A stretch of DNA of 64,000 nucleotides from Trichinella spiralis. Taxonomy: Eukaryota > Nematoda > Enoplea > Trichinellida > Trichinellidae. Below are positions 25,276 to 40,042 of this stretch, in pieces. The first letter of the stretch is position 1; each line of letters opens with the position of its first letter. The notes under the pieces are model-generated. The model made no database searches and was not told the DNA's origin. It saw nothing but the letters and a program-made list of their open reading frames with translations. The position numbers were made by a program, and so were the translations under genes. The DNA is taken from NCBI GenBank assembly GCA_000181795.3, contig CM012955.1, positions 1,953,260-2,017,259 of the forward strand, read 5' to 3'.

Positions 25276-27850
25276 CTAACTGTCACAGCAAAGCAAAACC
25301 TGAAAAAGCGAGCACGTCAACTTTGGCGAAGCTACTCTATTCGGAGGCAACAGTTATACTGTACAGATTCTCAGGTTAACATCAATGCCCTGTTTTTAAT
25401 AGTAACATCGGAACGTATAAAATCAAAATGTTAATTGATTTTTATTTTATATTTATTATATTAGTATAAATAAAAATTAATAATTAAATAAAATCAATTA
25501 ATATGAAGTTCGATTCAAAACTTTTATTTGTACATCATATAGAAGTTCTATTTAAATGATTCTCATGCAACAGTCAATTTTTCATTGATAATAATAATAT
25601 ATTGTTAAGGTGAATTGTAATTTTATTATCAAGAAGTATATAATTTTTATAATCAATGCAGTTTAAAAGTAACAGAATATGGTAAATGTAAAAGCTGCAT
25701 GAAAATTTCAATTGACAAACAATTTCAATTGGAAAAGGAAGAAAAAAGCAAATAGACGAAGAAAATTTAATAATAATGATAATTTAATTATTGAAATTTA
25801 CCTGACGAAATTACGACCAAGTTTGCTGGTTAGAAAAGAAAAACCAAATTAGACTGACTTGTTCACCGCTAAACCAGTGCTAACAATCAGAGAACAATGC
25901 ACGTTGACATTGTCCAAGCTGAAGCAGATTTGACCTCGACATTGGGAAAATAGGAAATGTTTGAATGAATCCACTATTATTTATCACTTGTCTGTAATTA
26001 AATAGCAAAAAAAACAACGAACATTGACCTTCAATTGATGGAAGAAAGTAAATTTGAAAAAATAATATAATTAAATTAGTCATTTTTTTTGAAATTTACC
26101 TTTGTCACCACTATAATCTGTTGGTGTTATCATAACATTTCAAATTTTTTGAATTCAAAACAAAATATGAACGTAAAAGCAAAAAACAAAAGTAAATGTT
26201 GAAATATTAAATAAAAATGTTCGTCGTCACTGTTGATTTAAAATAACCTCCACAACATTAAACATGAGCATAAATGTGAATTTAAAAATGAACACTAAAA
26301 AAAATGGATCCGCTAGTCCATTGAAGATAGATTGGTATTTTCATTATTTCGCTGTATACAAAATTGTCTGCGCTTGTGGAGTTGGAAAAATTGCAATTGC
26401 AAAAACACGGGGCTGTCGTCAATAAAATTATATTATTCTTATGAAATTTGTCAAAGTTATAAATCAAGATCAACGTCAGCTGTTGGAACAAATGCCGACT
26501 GGATGACAAATTTTAATTTTTTTTTCGTTCGAGTAAATGTTGCTTTTTTCATTAGCTGAAGATCAATCCATCCATCTGCTGACTATTTTAGCATGTGGCA
26601 GTTGAAAATCAAATTGACAGTTTTGATAATTTCTCACACGCCTAAAAATATTTAGAATTTTTCTTTTCAAATGTTACAAGGCAAAAAGGAAAACAACTAC
26701 AAAGAAGAGCCAATTGGTACAATTCTTACTGTATTCAGTTTGATTTTATTAAAATGAAAACTTTTATATAATTATTACGTAAATTTAAATTATATTTAAT
26801 TTTAACTTTAATTTAATTTTGATTCGTAAATTTTTATTCAAAACTAACTGAAAAGTAAGTAAAATACAGTAATACTTGGCATCATCGTTCGTTGGTCCAC
26901 ACATAAAAAAGAAAAGATAGAAAATTATTAAATTTTAATATTAATTTCGTTGAATAAATCATCTGCTTAGATTGTCACTTGTTACATCTAGCTTTTTTTT
27001 TAATTATTAAAAATGTTTTCAAAATTGCTCCTACAAACGAGTGAAAAAAAAATTCAAGTATGTTTATTATTTCAAGCAAACAAACATCTAAATAATTTTT
27101 CGGCAAGTGAATAATATACTACGTAATGAATCGAGAAAGCAAACTGAAATTTCTACGGCAGAAAGTGGGCAATGACTGCAGATGTTGATAATGCAGTAAG
27201 AAAAAAAAACAGAAGAAAACTTAATACACAAATGCACGAACAACAACAACTCACTCAGTTGTTCTTGTTCGCATTAAAAAAGAGCATATGAAATCACATT
27301 TTAACCATCAACTCGCATAGCATCAAACTAACTGGACAAATAATTCAAGTTATTAATGATAATGAAAAACAAGTAAGAGAAAAATTGTTCAACAAAAGCA
27401 AATATATCAACCTTCACCAGAGAGCATGCATGCATTTTATTTTTTGCACAAATAACGTGCATTCTCAACAAACCAATAATTTAAAAATTGAACACATAAT
27501 TAAAACATAACAGTGAAATATATCAAAAAAAACAAAAGAAAAAGTGATGAATTAAAAATAATTATCATATAAAACCATCATCAATAATAATAATATACTA
27601 CTAATGGACTTGAAAACGTTTTGCCAACAACCAAACAAACAAAAGCGAGCAGAATACATACATATATATACATATGTATGTATATATTGAACAAATTGTA
27701 TTAAAAGAAAAGCAGCTGAGAAGCAATCATCAACTAAAGCAAGGGTGCTAATAAAAGTGATATATGGAAAAGAGGAAAAACAAATTCAGCATCAAAATGC
27801 TTGGACAAAAAATGCTTTCATCACTTCCAAATGCCTAATAACCACCATAA
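25276..27850. other. AT-rich intergenic region, nothing recognised
   Basis: Separates two minus-strand genes (SEM-5/GRB2 upstream, the transporter downstream). A TA-rich near-palindrome at about 27657-27688 (ATACATATGTAT core) is simple sequence. No coding or RNA gene is supported. Confidence 0.4.
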
Positions 27851-29941
<2,091 letters not shown>

Positions 29942-30870
29942 AACTGAGTTTATTCGTTCAATCGCATTCAACGATAAATCGCAGATTGCCAACAGTCGAC
30001 TGCTTTGCCGAAGAAGAGTGCACAAGAAATAGACCAGCACAGTACTACCTTGATGTTGAAAGTCAAGTTCAAGTTGATAAACTCAAAAAATGCCTCGTAT
30101 TTGTTTTCCATAATTTTTATTATTATGTAAACATTAAAATATTTTATCATTGTTTTAATCCACTTATTGACATTTCTGTTGCAAATTTTAATAAAAATAA
30201 AATGTCACAACGCAACACAAGCGCTATGACTTTGCATAAATAATTGTCTATTTGTATTGCACAAAAACAAATGTAAATAGTTTATAAAAAGCAGCCGTTG
30301 TTGTCAATTTGAATATTTAATAGTAAAAGCAGCGTTTATCAATAAAAGTGCTCTTCAACCGAGCAACGAAAACGCTGTGCATATTTATTACAAAGTGACT
30401 TCGATATTAGCTAAAATTAAATAAAATTAAGCATTGTTTATTTCGAATAGTGTAAAATTATCCATTTAAAAAAATGGTTTGCTCATATTTAGCAATATCA
30501 AGCATTTTTTAACCTACGAATGCAAAAGTTGCCTAGTAACTGAATGTTATTCAAAATTATAAGTTGCGATGATAATTTCATTCATAAATCGTCATCAGTA
30601 TGAAATGAATAAATTATTTAAAGTGTTAAATTTATTAATTTAATGTTTTTCACGACAAATTTTCAAAAATAATCCAAGATGTTTCGAATAATTTGATTCT
30701 CGTGTAACTTGCACGTCATTATATTCGCAAGTTTGTATACTGTAATGGCGTCTCTGTCCTTGGTCGGGTAGGATGAGTTGTTAGTGCTGTTGTGACGGTT
30801 GATTGAAGTTTCAGCCGACTGTTGAAGCAGTATCAGTGAGAAAAGAAGAACAGCTCGTTAACAATGAAGC
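29942..30870. promoter_or_regulatory. Shared upstream region of sem-5 and unc-40
   Basis: About 0.93 kb separates the two divergent start codons, so promoter elements of both genes must lie here or in 5' introns. A TTTCAG acceptor at about 30808-30813 probably marks the start of the mature unc-40 5' UTR. No specific factor site is claimed. Confidence 0.5.
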
Positions 30871-30878
30871 ATGACTAG
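30864..30878 (+). promoter_or_regulatory. Minimal upstream ORF overlapping the unc-40 start
   Basis: ATGAAGCATGACTAG encodes M-K-H-D-stop. The ATG is 7 nt before, and in another frame from, the unc-40 start at 30871, so the two reading frames overlap. A scanning ribosome would meet it first, which could dampen unc-40 translation. The reading is direct; the effect is inferred. Confidence 0.5.
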
Positions 30879-33800
30879 CTGGTGTCTAGTATTACTGTTC
30901 TACTACATAGCTGTTGTTATTGCACTTGCAGGTAACAGTGGTTAATTTGATTTTTCTTTTACAATGCTTTTGCAATATTCATAAAGTGTTTATTTTTTTT
31001 ACCAAATGGTTTATATTAGATTTAAGAAAGGAATCTATTTGAATAGATGTTGCTTTGGAATTAGTATCAGTGAAGAAAGGTTTTTTTTGTTTTTTAAATT
31101 TTCTTTTGCAAAAAGTAATTTTCTCCAATGGTGGTGATTCTGTTCAACGCAGTTTGCATTAATGTTTTATTTAAAAAAATGCATGGAAATTTTGTAAATT
31201 GTCAACACGAACCAAAATTGTTCACAAATACTACTTTGCGTTGGTTTCTCCGGGCCGGATCGATCCGGCCGGCGGCGAAAATGACAGCGGTCCAGGGCCA
31301 AAAACGGCACGCCACTTGACTTGACAATGCGGAAAGTGGGCCGGCACGCTGGTCAATTTGCCATATTGAATTTTTGGTCACTGAAGTCGGCTGGAGAATT
31401 TTGCAATTTAGTTCGCAGCATAATAGCCGCTTGCATGCTGCACTTTGTTCTTGCTGCTTGCTTCAGTTGGCGATCGATCCGGTTGGGGCTTATCGGTGCC
31501 GACGATCACAGCCGTCGACCCTCACTTGCGTTTTACAGTCAGCCATATTGAACGACAATTCGTTCATATGATTGATGTAGCCAGTTTTGCTATTTGCACA
31601 TTTTATCCTACTGTGGAATGAATTGTTTCATTGCAAAATTCGATTTGTACATTTGAAGTGCTTTTTTTATAATGTTCTTTTTTTTAGTCCCAGCACCATC
31701 AGAGTTGCATTTCACCATTGAACCGAGCGATGTGTTGGCAAGAAGAGGCCAAGAAGTGCGTTTCGACTGTGCCGTGTCCGGCGCGGAAACGCCAACGGTG
31801 CATTGGCGCCGAGGCGGCGTGCCGTTGGACGCGATCGGATCTAGGATAAGAATGTAAGTGGTGTTGTGTGGTTGGACGCGCGCGCGTATCTGTGTTGACG
31901 ACCAGCGGTCAAGCGCCGTGCGTGGCGAGGCGGTCAAATCAACAGCAGGCGAGATGACCATCCTCTTCAACCGACATCTTGAGGTTCGTTGTCGTCGTCG
32001 TCGTCTTTGGCAGATTAGCAACTGGCCGCATTTCCTGCTTCAAGCTGAGTCAGTTGGCGGCGACCTCGCGCCCCTCATTCCAACTATAAATCAGCGAGTG
32101 GTGTGTGCAATTGATAATTGCCGCGGCCGTCACTTTTACACACATGCGCACATATCGTATAGATAGAGAGCACTGATGGGGTTGTTGGTTTTTTGTTTCG
32201 CCGCCCTGCTGCTGCTGCTGCTGCTTGTGTAAAGCTTTGCTTTGCTGAGGAAATTGGAGAAAGCCGGAAAAGCAGCTAGCTCGACGTGACAAAATGATCA
32301 GAACTTAACCCAGCAGGGTGGGATTCTCAAACGACCATTAATACTATACAGGGTGACGTGTCAAATTTCCCAGACATCTATTGTATTGAATAAGAATAGT
32401 TGGAAGTAAGGAAGGAAATGGGAGAGGGAAAAAGGTAGGAAAATATACGACGATTAGTAATAGTAATGAATTTTCTTAGAACACTGCCCACGTAATTTGT
32501 CTGCGACGTGAACAAAAAGCGAAATTTGCAACAGACGTGATGAATTTTTTGTTTTTTTAGCATTTTATTTTTTGCATTCATTGTGACAGTCACCATTTTA
32601 TCACGATGCTCTTTTCATCAATTGATAATAGCATTGTGTGTGTAGTATTTGTTAATTTATTCGTAATAATAGCATAAATTCAATGCTTAACATTGGATGG
32701 TTGGAAAGAGATGTTTGCAAATACTATTTCATACTTCTTCGCTTGTTGTCAATATTTAGTGCACACTGCTTGAGGCGGTGAAGATTTTAAAGTTTTGTTG
32801 AAACAATTGAAATCATCAAATGCGCACAACTTTTGTCAATATGTTGTTGAAGAACAGATGCGCGCGCGCGTCAGCTGGTCCAGAAATTAAAGCATTGAAA
32901 AGTTTTATTCTTTTCTTTTTCAACTTTTGATGTAGAAATTTATTTTTAAAATTCAAACAAACAGGAAAAGCATTTGGAATTGCATCTGTTTTTATGAAAA
33001 CAATCGCGCCTGTTTCAATTTAGGTATCATTTGCAAAATGGCTCATTAATTATATCGAGAGCAGTTGAATTGGATACAATTTATGATTCCAAACAGGATG
33101 TATTCCAGTGTGTCGCGGTCGTTGGTGATCACTTTGTTCTCGTTAGCAGAAAAGCTCGGTTGAAGTTGATCGGTATGCGAACTAAAATGGCTTGTATTTA
33201 TTTAATTGGATGAAAAATTATGATTATTTAAATTTTTCTTTTTTCTATCCAGGAAGTGTACGCTTTGTGGAAGAGCCGTACGACCGCCAGGTTCCGGTGA
33301 GCTCTAATGTGGTGTTGCCGTGTCGTATTCAAGGACCAATTCGTCCAACAGTGGTCACCTGGTTGAAGGACGACCTCGTTCTTAAAAGCAAGTGTCATAT
33401 TCATTTTGTTTCGTCTCGCATTATTATGCCTGCGCATATTTGTGCACAGGCTTTGCACACATTTTCAAGTACATCGACCGAAAATTGGTATTTTGCACAG
33501 CTGGTGGTGGTCGAGGGGTTCTTCTTTCTTATATTTTTATTATCCATTGTTGTTTGCTTTTGGTCATTAGTGTCCGTTGTCATATATATTTATATTTATA
33601 TATACATATTTTTAGCCGTTGAATTGCCACGCTTGACAGTTGGAACTGAATCTGGTTCTTTGGAAATTCGAACTGTGCAATATTCAGATCAAGGAGTTTA
33701 CAAGTGCCAGGTAAAATTGGCAAATGGTGCCAATGCTACAGTCAGCCAACCTGGTCGTTTGACCATTTTGCCTAAAGATGGTAAGATGGGATGAAAGAAA

Positions 33801-36800
33801 TTTTGAAAATTTGCATGTGATAAGTTTCTTTTGTAGAAGAACACGAACTGAGGTTCGAGGCGAAACCAATAAGTCGCACTGTGGCAGTTGGTAGCAGTAC
33901 TGACCTTATCTGCGTGGTCAACGGACATCCAAAGCCGAAGGTGATATGGTTAAAAGATCAGAAAGAGCTGTCACTTAAGTCAGTTTTTCTATTTGTATTT
34001 AAATAATTACTGTATTTTATTTGTTTTTATTTCTAGCTCGAGACGAAGAATAATTGGTGAAAGCAGCCTGTTAATTAGTGATGTTAGCGTCGCTGATTCG
34101 GGTACTTACACTTGCAGGGCTTCAAATTCGTTGGAAACGGTTGAAAGCAGCGCAGCATTGGAAGTGAACGGTTAGTTAGTTTGTTTTTTTTGTTTGTTCA
34201 GAATTGGTATTCTATCTAAAATAGCTATTTAAAAAATGTATTTCATGGGTGATGATTATTTCAGAAGCTCCGAAAGCTGTTATAACGCCGAGAAGCACAA
34301 CTGGCAAATCAGGCTCTGATGTCATTTTCCGTTGCGATATTAGCGGATATCCGCCACCTGCGGTAACATGGCTGAAAAATGGCGAAATAATAAAATCATC
34401 CGAATATTTTATAGTAAGTTAATTACCCTTTTTCTTTTTCTTGAAAAATGTTGGAGTTTTTCTTTTTTTTTTTAAGATCAGCGGTTCTCAGTTGAAAATA
34501 GCTGGTTTAGTGAAAAACGACCAAGGGGTTTATCAATGTATGGCAGACAACGATGTTGGCTCTGCACAGGCGTCGGCCATTTTGTTGGTAGAAGAGATTG
34601 GTAATTCTATTTTGATATTCTCTTTTGTATTTCTGATTTGTGTGTTTCAAATTTTATGCGGCACTTTAGGAACAACACCGAGGTTGTTTGTTCACGATGC
34701 TCCGTCGGAACCTACAGGCTTGAAAGCGGTTCAAGTGAGCAGTCGTTATGTGCATCTTCAGTGGGATACGCCCATGGCCGGCGGACAGTCACTATCCGGC
34801 TACAGTATTTATTACAAAAGTTTAGATGCGCAGAGGTTTGAAAAAATTTTTTTGTTCATGAACGAATCCGTGGATATGCATTGTTTTTTTTTCTATTTTT
34901 CAGAGAACGCCAGGTGAATTGCACCGTTTCGGACAGTCGTGGTTTTACAGTATCCGGTCTTGCTCCTGAAAAGACGTACTTTTTTCGAGTCGTTCCAGTA
35001 GTCTTAAATGGTTACGGACCATCGTCGCCGCCGCTGACCGTTATCACTGCTCAAGAGAGTAAGTTTATTTATTAGTAATTGTTGTTTTTTTTTTATTGGA
35101 TATTATTTTTATACTTATCACGAAATGATTGATGTTTCGTTTCATTTCCTGTTGAAGAAACTGTACCGGCTAGTGTTCAAAATTTGAAAGCATATCCTCT
35201 GAGTTCGACCAGTATTCAAATTGAATGGGATCCACCGTTGACGGTTGCGCACGATCCGATCAATTTTTACAAAATTTTCTATTCTTTCATCGATTCGGAA
35301 AAGCAGCTTGCATCCGACAGCGCTGAAGTGAATTTAGACGAAGAGGAAGAAATTGAAATTCAGTCGCGCAATACAATGTACACTCTACACGGGGTTGAAG
35401 AAGACACGGTGTACCGTTTTCGTGTGGAAGCGGTCCGATTGGACGGCACCAGCGTTGCCAGTGTTCCTGTACACACGCGCAGTTTTACCGACCGACCCTC
35501 TGCACCACCTGAAAAAATCGAAGCCACTGCACTGACGTCGGATCGAATTATGGTGCGTTGGGCACCGCCGCCGGCTAAAGAGCGAAACGGTGATATTGTT
35601 GCATACAAAATTCGATTCAAATTGAAAGATCGTGGTTCGAAAAGTTACACTATACACGTCGACGGGCCGAACACTGAATACACAATTTCTGATTTGGAAC
35701 CTGGTGCCACTTACATGGTACGTGTGGCCGCGGTCACGGTGAACGGCACTGGGCCCTATTCGATCTGGACCGAAGTAGTGACGGCGGTTTTCAAAGGCGA
35801 AGAATCCCAAGTGCCGGGTGCACCAACTTCGCTGCGTTTGATGGCAACTGGAAATGAAATCAAAGCCACTTGGACACCACCTCTGGATGATGGCAACGTG
35901 GTGCGCGGATTTCTCATCGGTTGGGGCATCAATATGCCGGACATTCACACCGAACGAGTCTCTGGCAATGTTCGTTCGTTCACTATTGCCAATTTGAAAC
36001 CGAACAAAGACTATGTGGTCAGCTTGAAAGCGTACAACAAACTCGGCAACGGTTTTCCAATTTACGAAACTGTACGTACCGGCGAGCCGGTATCCACAGA
36101 CGTGATTGGTTCCGTTGAAACGCCCATCGGTCTTCGTGCTCAGACACTTTCATCCACAGCGGTCACTTTGTCCTGGACGGATCGTGACGTTCCCTTATCC
36201 CACCAACGTGCAACGGACAATCGTTACTATACTATACGTTATACGAGTCATTACGTTTCTGGTGGACGGTATCGTTACGTGAACACATCCGACACCAACT
36301 ACATGATCGACGGTTTGAAACCGGATACTCAGTACGAGTTTTCGGTCAAAGCGTCACTGGGCAGAGCCGAAAGTGAATGGAGTATGACCGCTTTTAATAA
36401 AACATTCAGCTCTGCGCCTTCGTCTGCACCGCGGGATTTGACGCCAATCGATTCGGACAGCGACCCGACGACAGTTTTGTTGAACTGGCAACCGCCCAAG
36501 CATCCGAATGGAAAAATTACCAAATATCTTATTTATTACACGTTGGATCAAAAATTGCCCGACTCGAAATGGATGGTCGAAGGGATTCGTGGTGATCGGA
36601 TGAGCACCACGATCGACGGTTTGATTCCAGATACTGACTATTATTTCAAAATTCAAGCTGTCAACGACCGAGGTTATGGCCCTGTGTCATCTGTCAAATT
36701 GTATCAGGCGAAAAAATTGCGCGCTTTATTCGGTATGCTCAAAATTATTATTGTCAATTTTATAATTTATTTCATCGTGAATCAATTGATAATTTTCTTT

Positions 36801-38200
36801 TTTTCAACAAACACAGACGCCAATGCAGAACAGCCATTCATGACAGTGCCCGGCAAGGGGGAAGCAAGTGGGCCTGGTTATGCAGGATTGCCACGGAACG
36901 TGTTGAATATTGTGATAGCCGTCGTGGTAGCCAGTTTGGCCATTTTGTTGGTGATATCGATCTGTTGCTATTATTACCAGCAAAAATATGCTCGCCGTCG
37001 AGGCTATACTGCGGGCGTGAAAAAGACCCCACGCGATGCGAAACCTCCGCCAGATTTGTGGATCCATCACGATCACGCGTTGGAAATGCGAGGTTTGGAT
37101 AGGAAGGGCTCTTTGCAAGCCGACTCGCCTTCGTTGCACGAACAGTTGAAGCCGTTGAAAAGTTGTTGTACCCCTTCGCCGCCGGCTTCCGGGGTCGACA
37201 TGCCTCGCTATCAGTCGTTAGCTGGCGGGGCTTGTCGGTACGGGCTCGGTACGGGCCGAGTTTCGGTGGTTCAACCTTTGAACGGGGGAGGTTCGTTGTC
37301 CCGCAAATGTCATCACGTGTCGTCGAACAGTGTCGACGCGGTTGGTTCGCCTCGTGCTCATGCGATCTGCAGTAGCAAACTTTTGCAAAGCGGCATGAAT
37401 CTGCCCCACTTGACTGCCGCTTACACGGCATCAAAGCAGCAGCCTGCTGCAGCTCAGTGTCGACTGATGGCCAGCAACATTGAAAGTGGCGAATGCATGC
37501 CGTTGACGTCGAACGATTCGCTGACCACCAAAGCGCCAGCAGCGTCGACCGCCGAAGCACGAATCGGCTGCAATCCTTTGAAATCGTTCACAGTTTTGGC
37601 TGTACCGCCTCCCCCTCCTCCGCCCACGGGCTCACTTCCATCGACGATCAGTGGCATGTTGCCGAACTCCACCACCGCCACTGGCTCGCGTATTCAGCTG
37701 AGTAAGTTTTGTGTGATTGGGTTATTACTATTTTTTTCTGTTCATGAAAAAATTCACTATTTCTCTGTTTTTTGTTTGCTCAGTTCGCCCAAATGCAGCA
37801 GCCGCATTTGGCGCTTCATCGTATCCATCACCTCGAAGTAGAGCTGAGTCATCTGCGTCGATGACCGGTGCAAAAGGGGTACTTCCATCCCAGTTGAATA
37901 ATCACTCGCCAAATGTTTCTCATCAACGAATGACCGATTCAACATCTGACACCAACAACACCAGCACTGCCAATAACAACAATGCATCCACGTCAACAAG
38001 AGATGTTAGCTGCGAAGTGACGGTATATGCATATACATATATATGTATTGTCGATTAATATTAGTATTATAGTTTTATTGTTGTTTGTTTCTTTTTTGCA
38101 GCGTTCTTATAGCACAGAAGAATTGACAGCACAGATTCAAAATTTGGACAATCTCATGCAAGATTTGAACGCCATTTCAGCCAATGAATTTGACATGTAA
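30871..38200 (+). CDS. unc-40: Netrin receptor UNC-40/DCC/neogenin
   Basis: A single-pass receptor for netrin in axon and cell guidance. Exons: 30871-30931, 31688-31853, 33024-33172, 33253-33387, 33616-33780, 33837-33978, 34037-34170, 34265-34413, 34477-34600, 34670-34835, 34904-35058, 35158-36732, 36817-37701, 37784-38022 and 38102-38200, giving about 1447 aa, the same size as human DCC. Order: signal peptide 1-20; four Ig domains (about 25-408, e.g. DSGTYTCRASNS); six fibronectin III domains (about 418-1040); TM at about 1069-1093. The cytoplasmic tail holds the P1 motif (PPDLWIHHDHALEMR), proline runs, and at the C-terminus the P3 helix (STEELTAQIQNLDNLMQDLN). Five of the six FNIII domains sit in the single 1575-nt exon. 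The fourth intron (33388-33615) works only with a GC donor. Confidence 0.95.
31253..31270. repeat. 18-bp perfect GC-rich palindrome in unc-40 intron 1
   Basis: GGCCGGATCGATCCGGCC reads the same on both strands. It lies at the start of a locally GC-rich block (about 31240-31330) inside the 756-bp first intron, conspicuous in an AT-rich gene. No known factor site is claimed. Confidence 0.9.
31854..33023 (+). other. unc-40 intron 2 with GTC and CTG triplet tracts
   Basis: This 1170-bp intron splits Ig domain 1. It is GC-rich at its 5' end with a (GTC)n run near 31990, and has a (CTG)n run near 32208-32225. Open frames here lack family resemblance. Confidence 0.6.
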
Positions 38201-40042
38201 TATATTGCAGTAGTTGTTGCTGCTCTTGCCTTTACTCTCTGTGTGTGTGTTTTACATAAATGCAAAAATGTTTTTTTTCATGTATACGCTTTTGAAGAAT
38301 ATAACAACTGCCAACTTTATCTTGTTGCATTCTTCTTTGTTACAACGTTATTTTCCTGTTTTTGTAATAATTACAATTCCAACTCATCGTATGGCTCCTA
38401 TATTTTGCATCCAATTGTTTGCACTTATTTTCTCTTTTTTCTTTTTTAAAAAAGAGATAAAATTTTCCGTCCACAAATTGTAAAAACATTTTTTAGCTTT
38501 TTTATCAGTTTTACCTTCTTGCTTATTTATCTGTTAATACAATTGTACTTCGCTATATGCCTGCCATGTTGATGTTTATTGGCTTGTAGTATTTATTGCA
38601 TTGCATCATACTCTGTCCGTTGTGCGTATTATTATTATTATTATCTTTTGCACGTTTTTTTCTTCATATATCACAGAAAATATTGTTGCATTTCATTCTT
38701 CATCTGTTTTACTACTGATTTGTTGTTTTTTTCAAATCATATCTTCAGTGTTTATTTATTACGATTATCACTCATCTGGCACAACGTGTAGCAAAGTATA
38801 CTGTAAAAGCGCAGTGTCGACAAATAGTTAGTTTTCTTTCTTATTACTGTTTTTTTTCTTTTGCTTTACATTTGTTAAAAATATTCCCAAATTAATTGTT
38901 TTTGCCCCTCTTCCCATGCTCACCTCTTCTTTTTCACTGTTCTCAATCTTCCTCAGATTACCGACTCAAGAAAGCTGTCTGTTTTTTTTGTACGTTAATA
39001 ACAAAAAATATTTTTTTGTTTTGAATTATTTTTCAGACGCATTTTATTCAACGTTCGTTTTAATTTGTTAATGTTGTGCATTTCTTAATATAAAACTTTG
39101 TTAATTTCAGATGAACGGTTTGTTGAAAGAATAAAAGTGAATAAACCTCATAACTGTTGTAATTTATTAATATATATATTATGTGAATAGCTGAGCAAAC
39201 GTTTGATTGTTAGCACAATTTCCAAATAATAGACTTTTAAAATGTATGCTATATATGTCTGTGTCACATAACTGATAAAGAATTATTAATTTTGTAATTA
39301 ATAGTTAGTTGTTCTGTTATAGTGATGATTACGGTGGCAAAGCTACTTCCATTTTGCTTTTTCAATGATAATTTTTTCGTCTGTGAAATTGCAAATAGCT
39401 CGATCGAGCAATTTCAACGTAAACAACATTTCTTCAAAATGACGGTTCGATTTTGTTTGAAATAAAATTGATGGGCAATTTAATTTAATCGAAAATTGCT
39501 TTCGCTTGATCACCATTAATTAGCTGACATCTTTCGTTAGTGACGCTTGCCGACGATTGTGATTATTCGATTTTGATAATATTTCGTCTGCTATTTCCGG
39601 CAAAACAAACAATTGATCTTTTGATTAACATGCCAACATGGACTATGCTTCAATTTTCCCTCACGAACAGAGCAAGCAGTTCGACGTGATTCTTGCCAAC
39701 TTTGATGTTGTTAACTGGCAAATTCTTGCCCAACTCATTCATGTTCACCAATTTTTCAATATCTTAACCATCTGCTGAATAATAATAATAAATCAATCAA
39801 TAATTTGCAAACTTATTTAATTACTATGCATTATTATTGTTGTTCCTTTTGCGGTTGCATTTTGAATGCAATAAAACTAAATAGAAAAGTTTACTTCTTG
39901 AACTTGCTGTTGCTATTATATTAGAAAATTCTTATTTCTCTTATCTTTAACAAAAAGAAAAGTAATTTTCAGTGCATAAAATTAACTAATCGATCCACGT
40001 GCAAAGCTGAATTAATTATTAATAAAAAAATTTTCAATTTTT
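38201..40042. other. unc-40 3' region and convergent spacer
   Basis: T-rich sequence follows the unc-40 stop codon. AATAAA occurs at 39130-39135 and again at 39140-39145, and could end a long unc-40 3' UTR. No further gene is supported before the FKBP gene on the other strand. Confidence 0.4.

Noticed and set aside
31321-31551. Open frames in unc-40 intron 1
   Set aside because: Local GC richness reduces stop frequency. The frames lack homology and do not join to flanking exons in phase.
35385-35948. 187-codon minus-strand open frame
   Set aside because: Antisense to the unc-40 FNIII exon with no family resemblance.
36838-37560. 240-codon open frame on the minus strand
   Set aside because: It lies antisense to the unc-40 cytoplasmic-domain exon, whose plus frame has clear family motifs. 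The minus product has no recognisable domain and is a codon-bias shadow.
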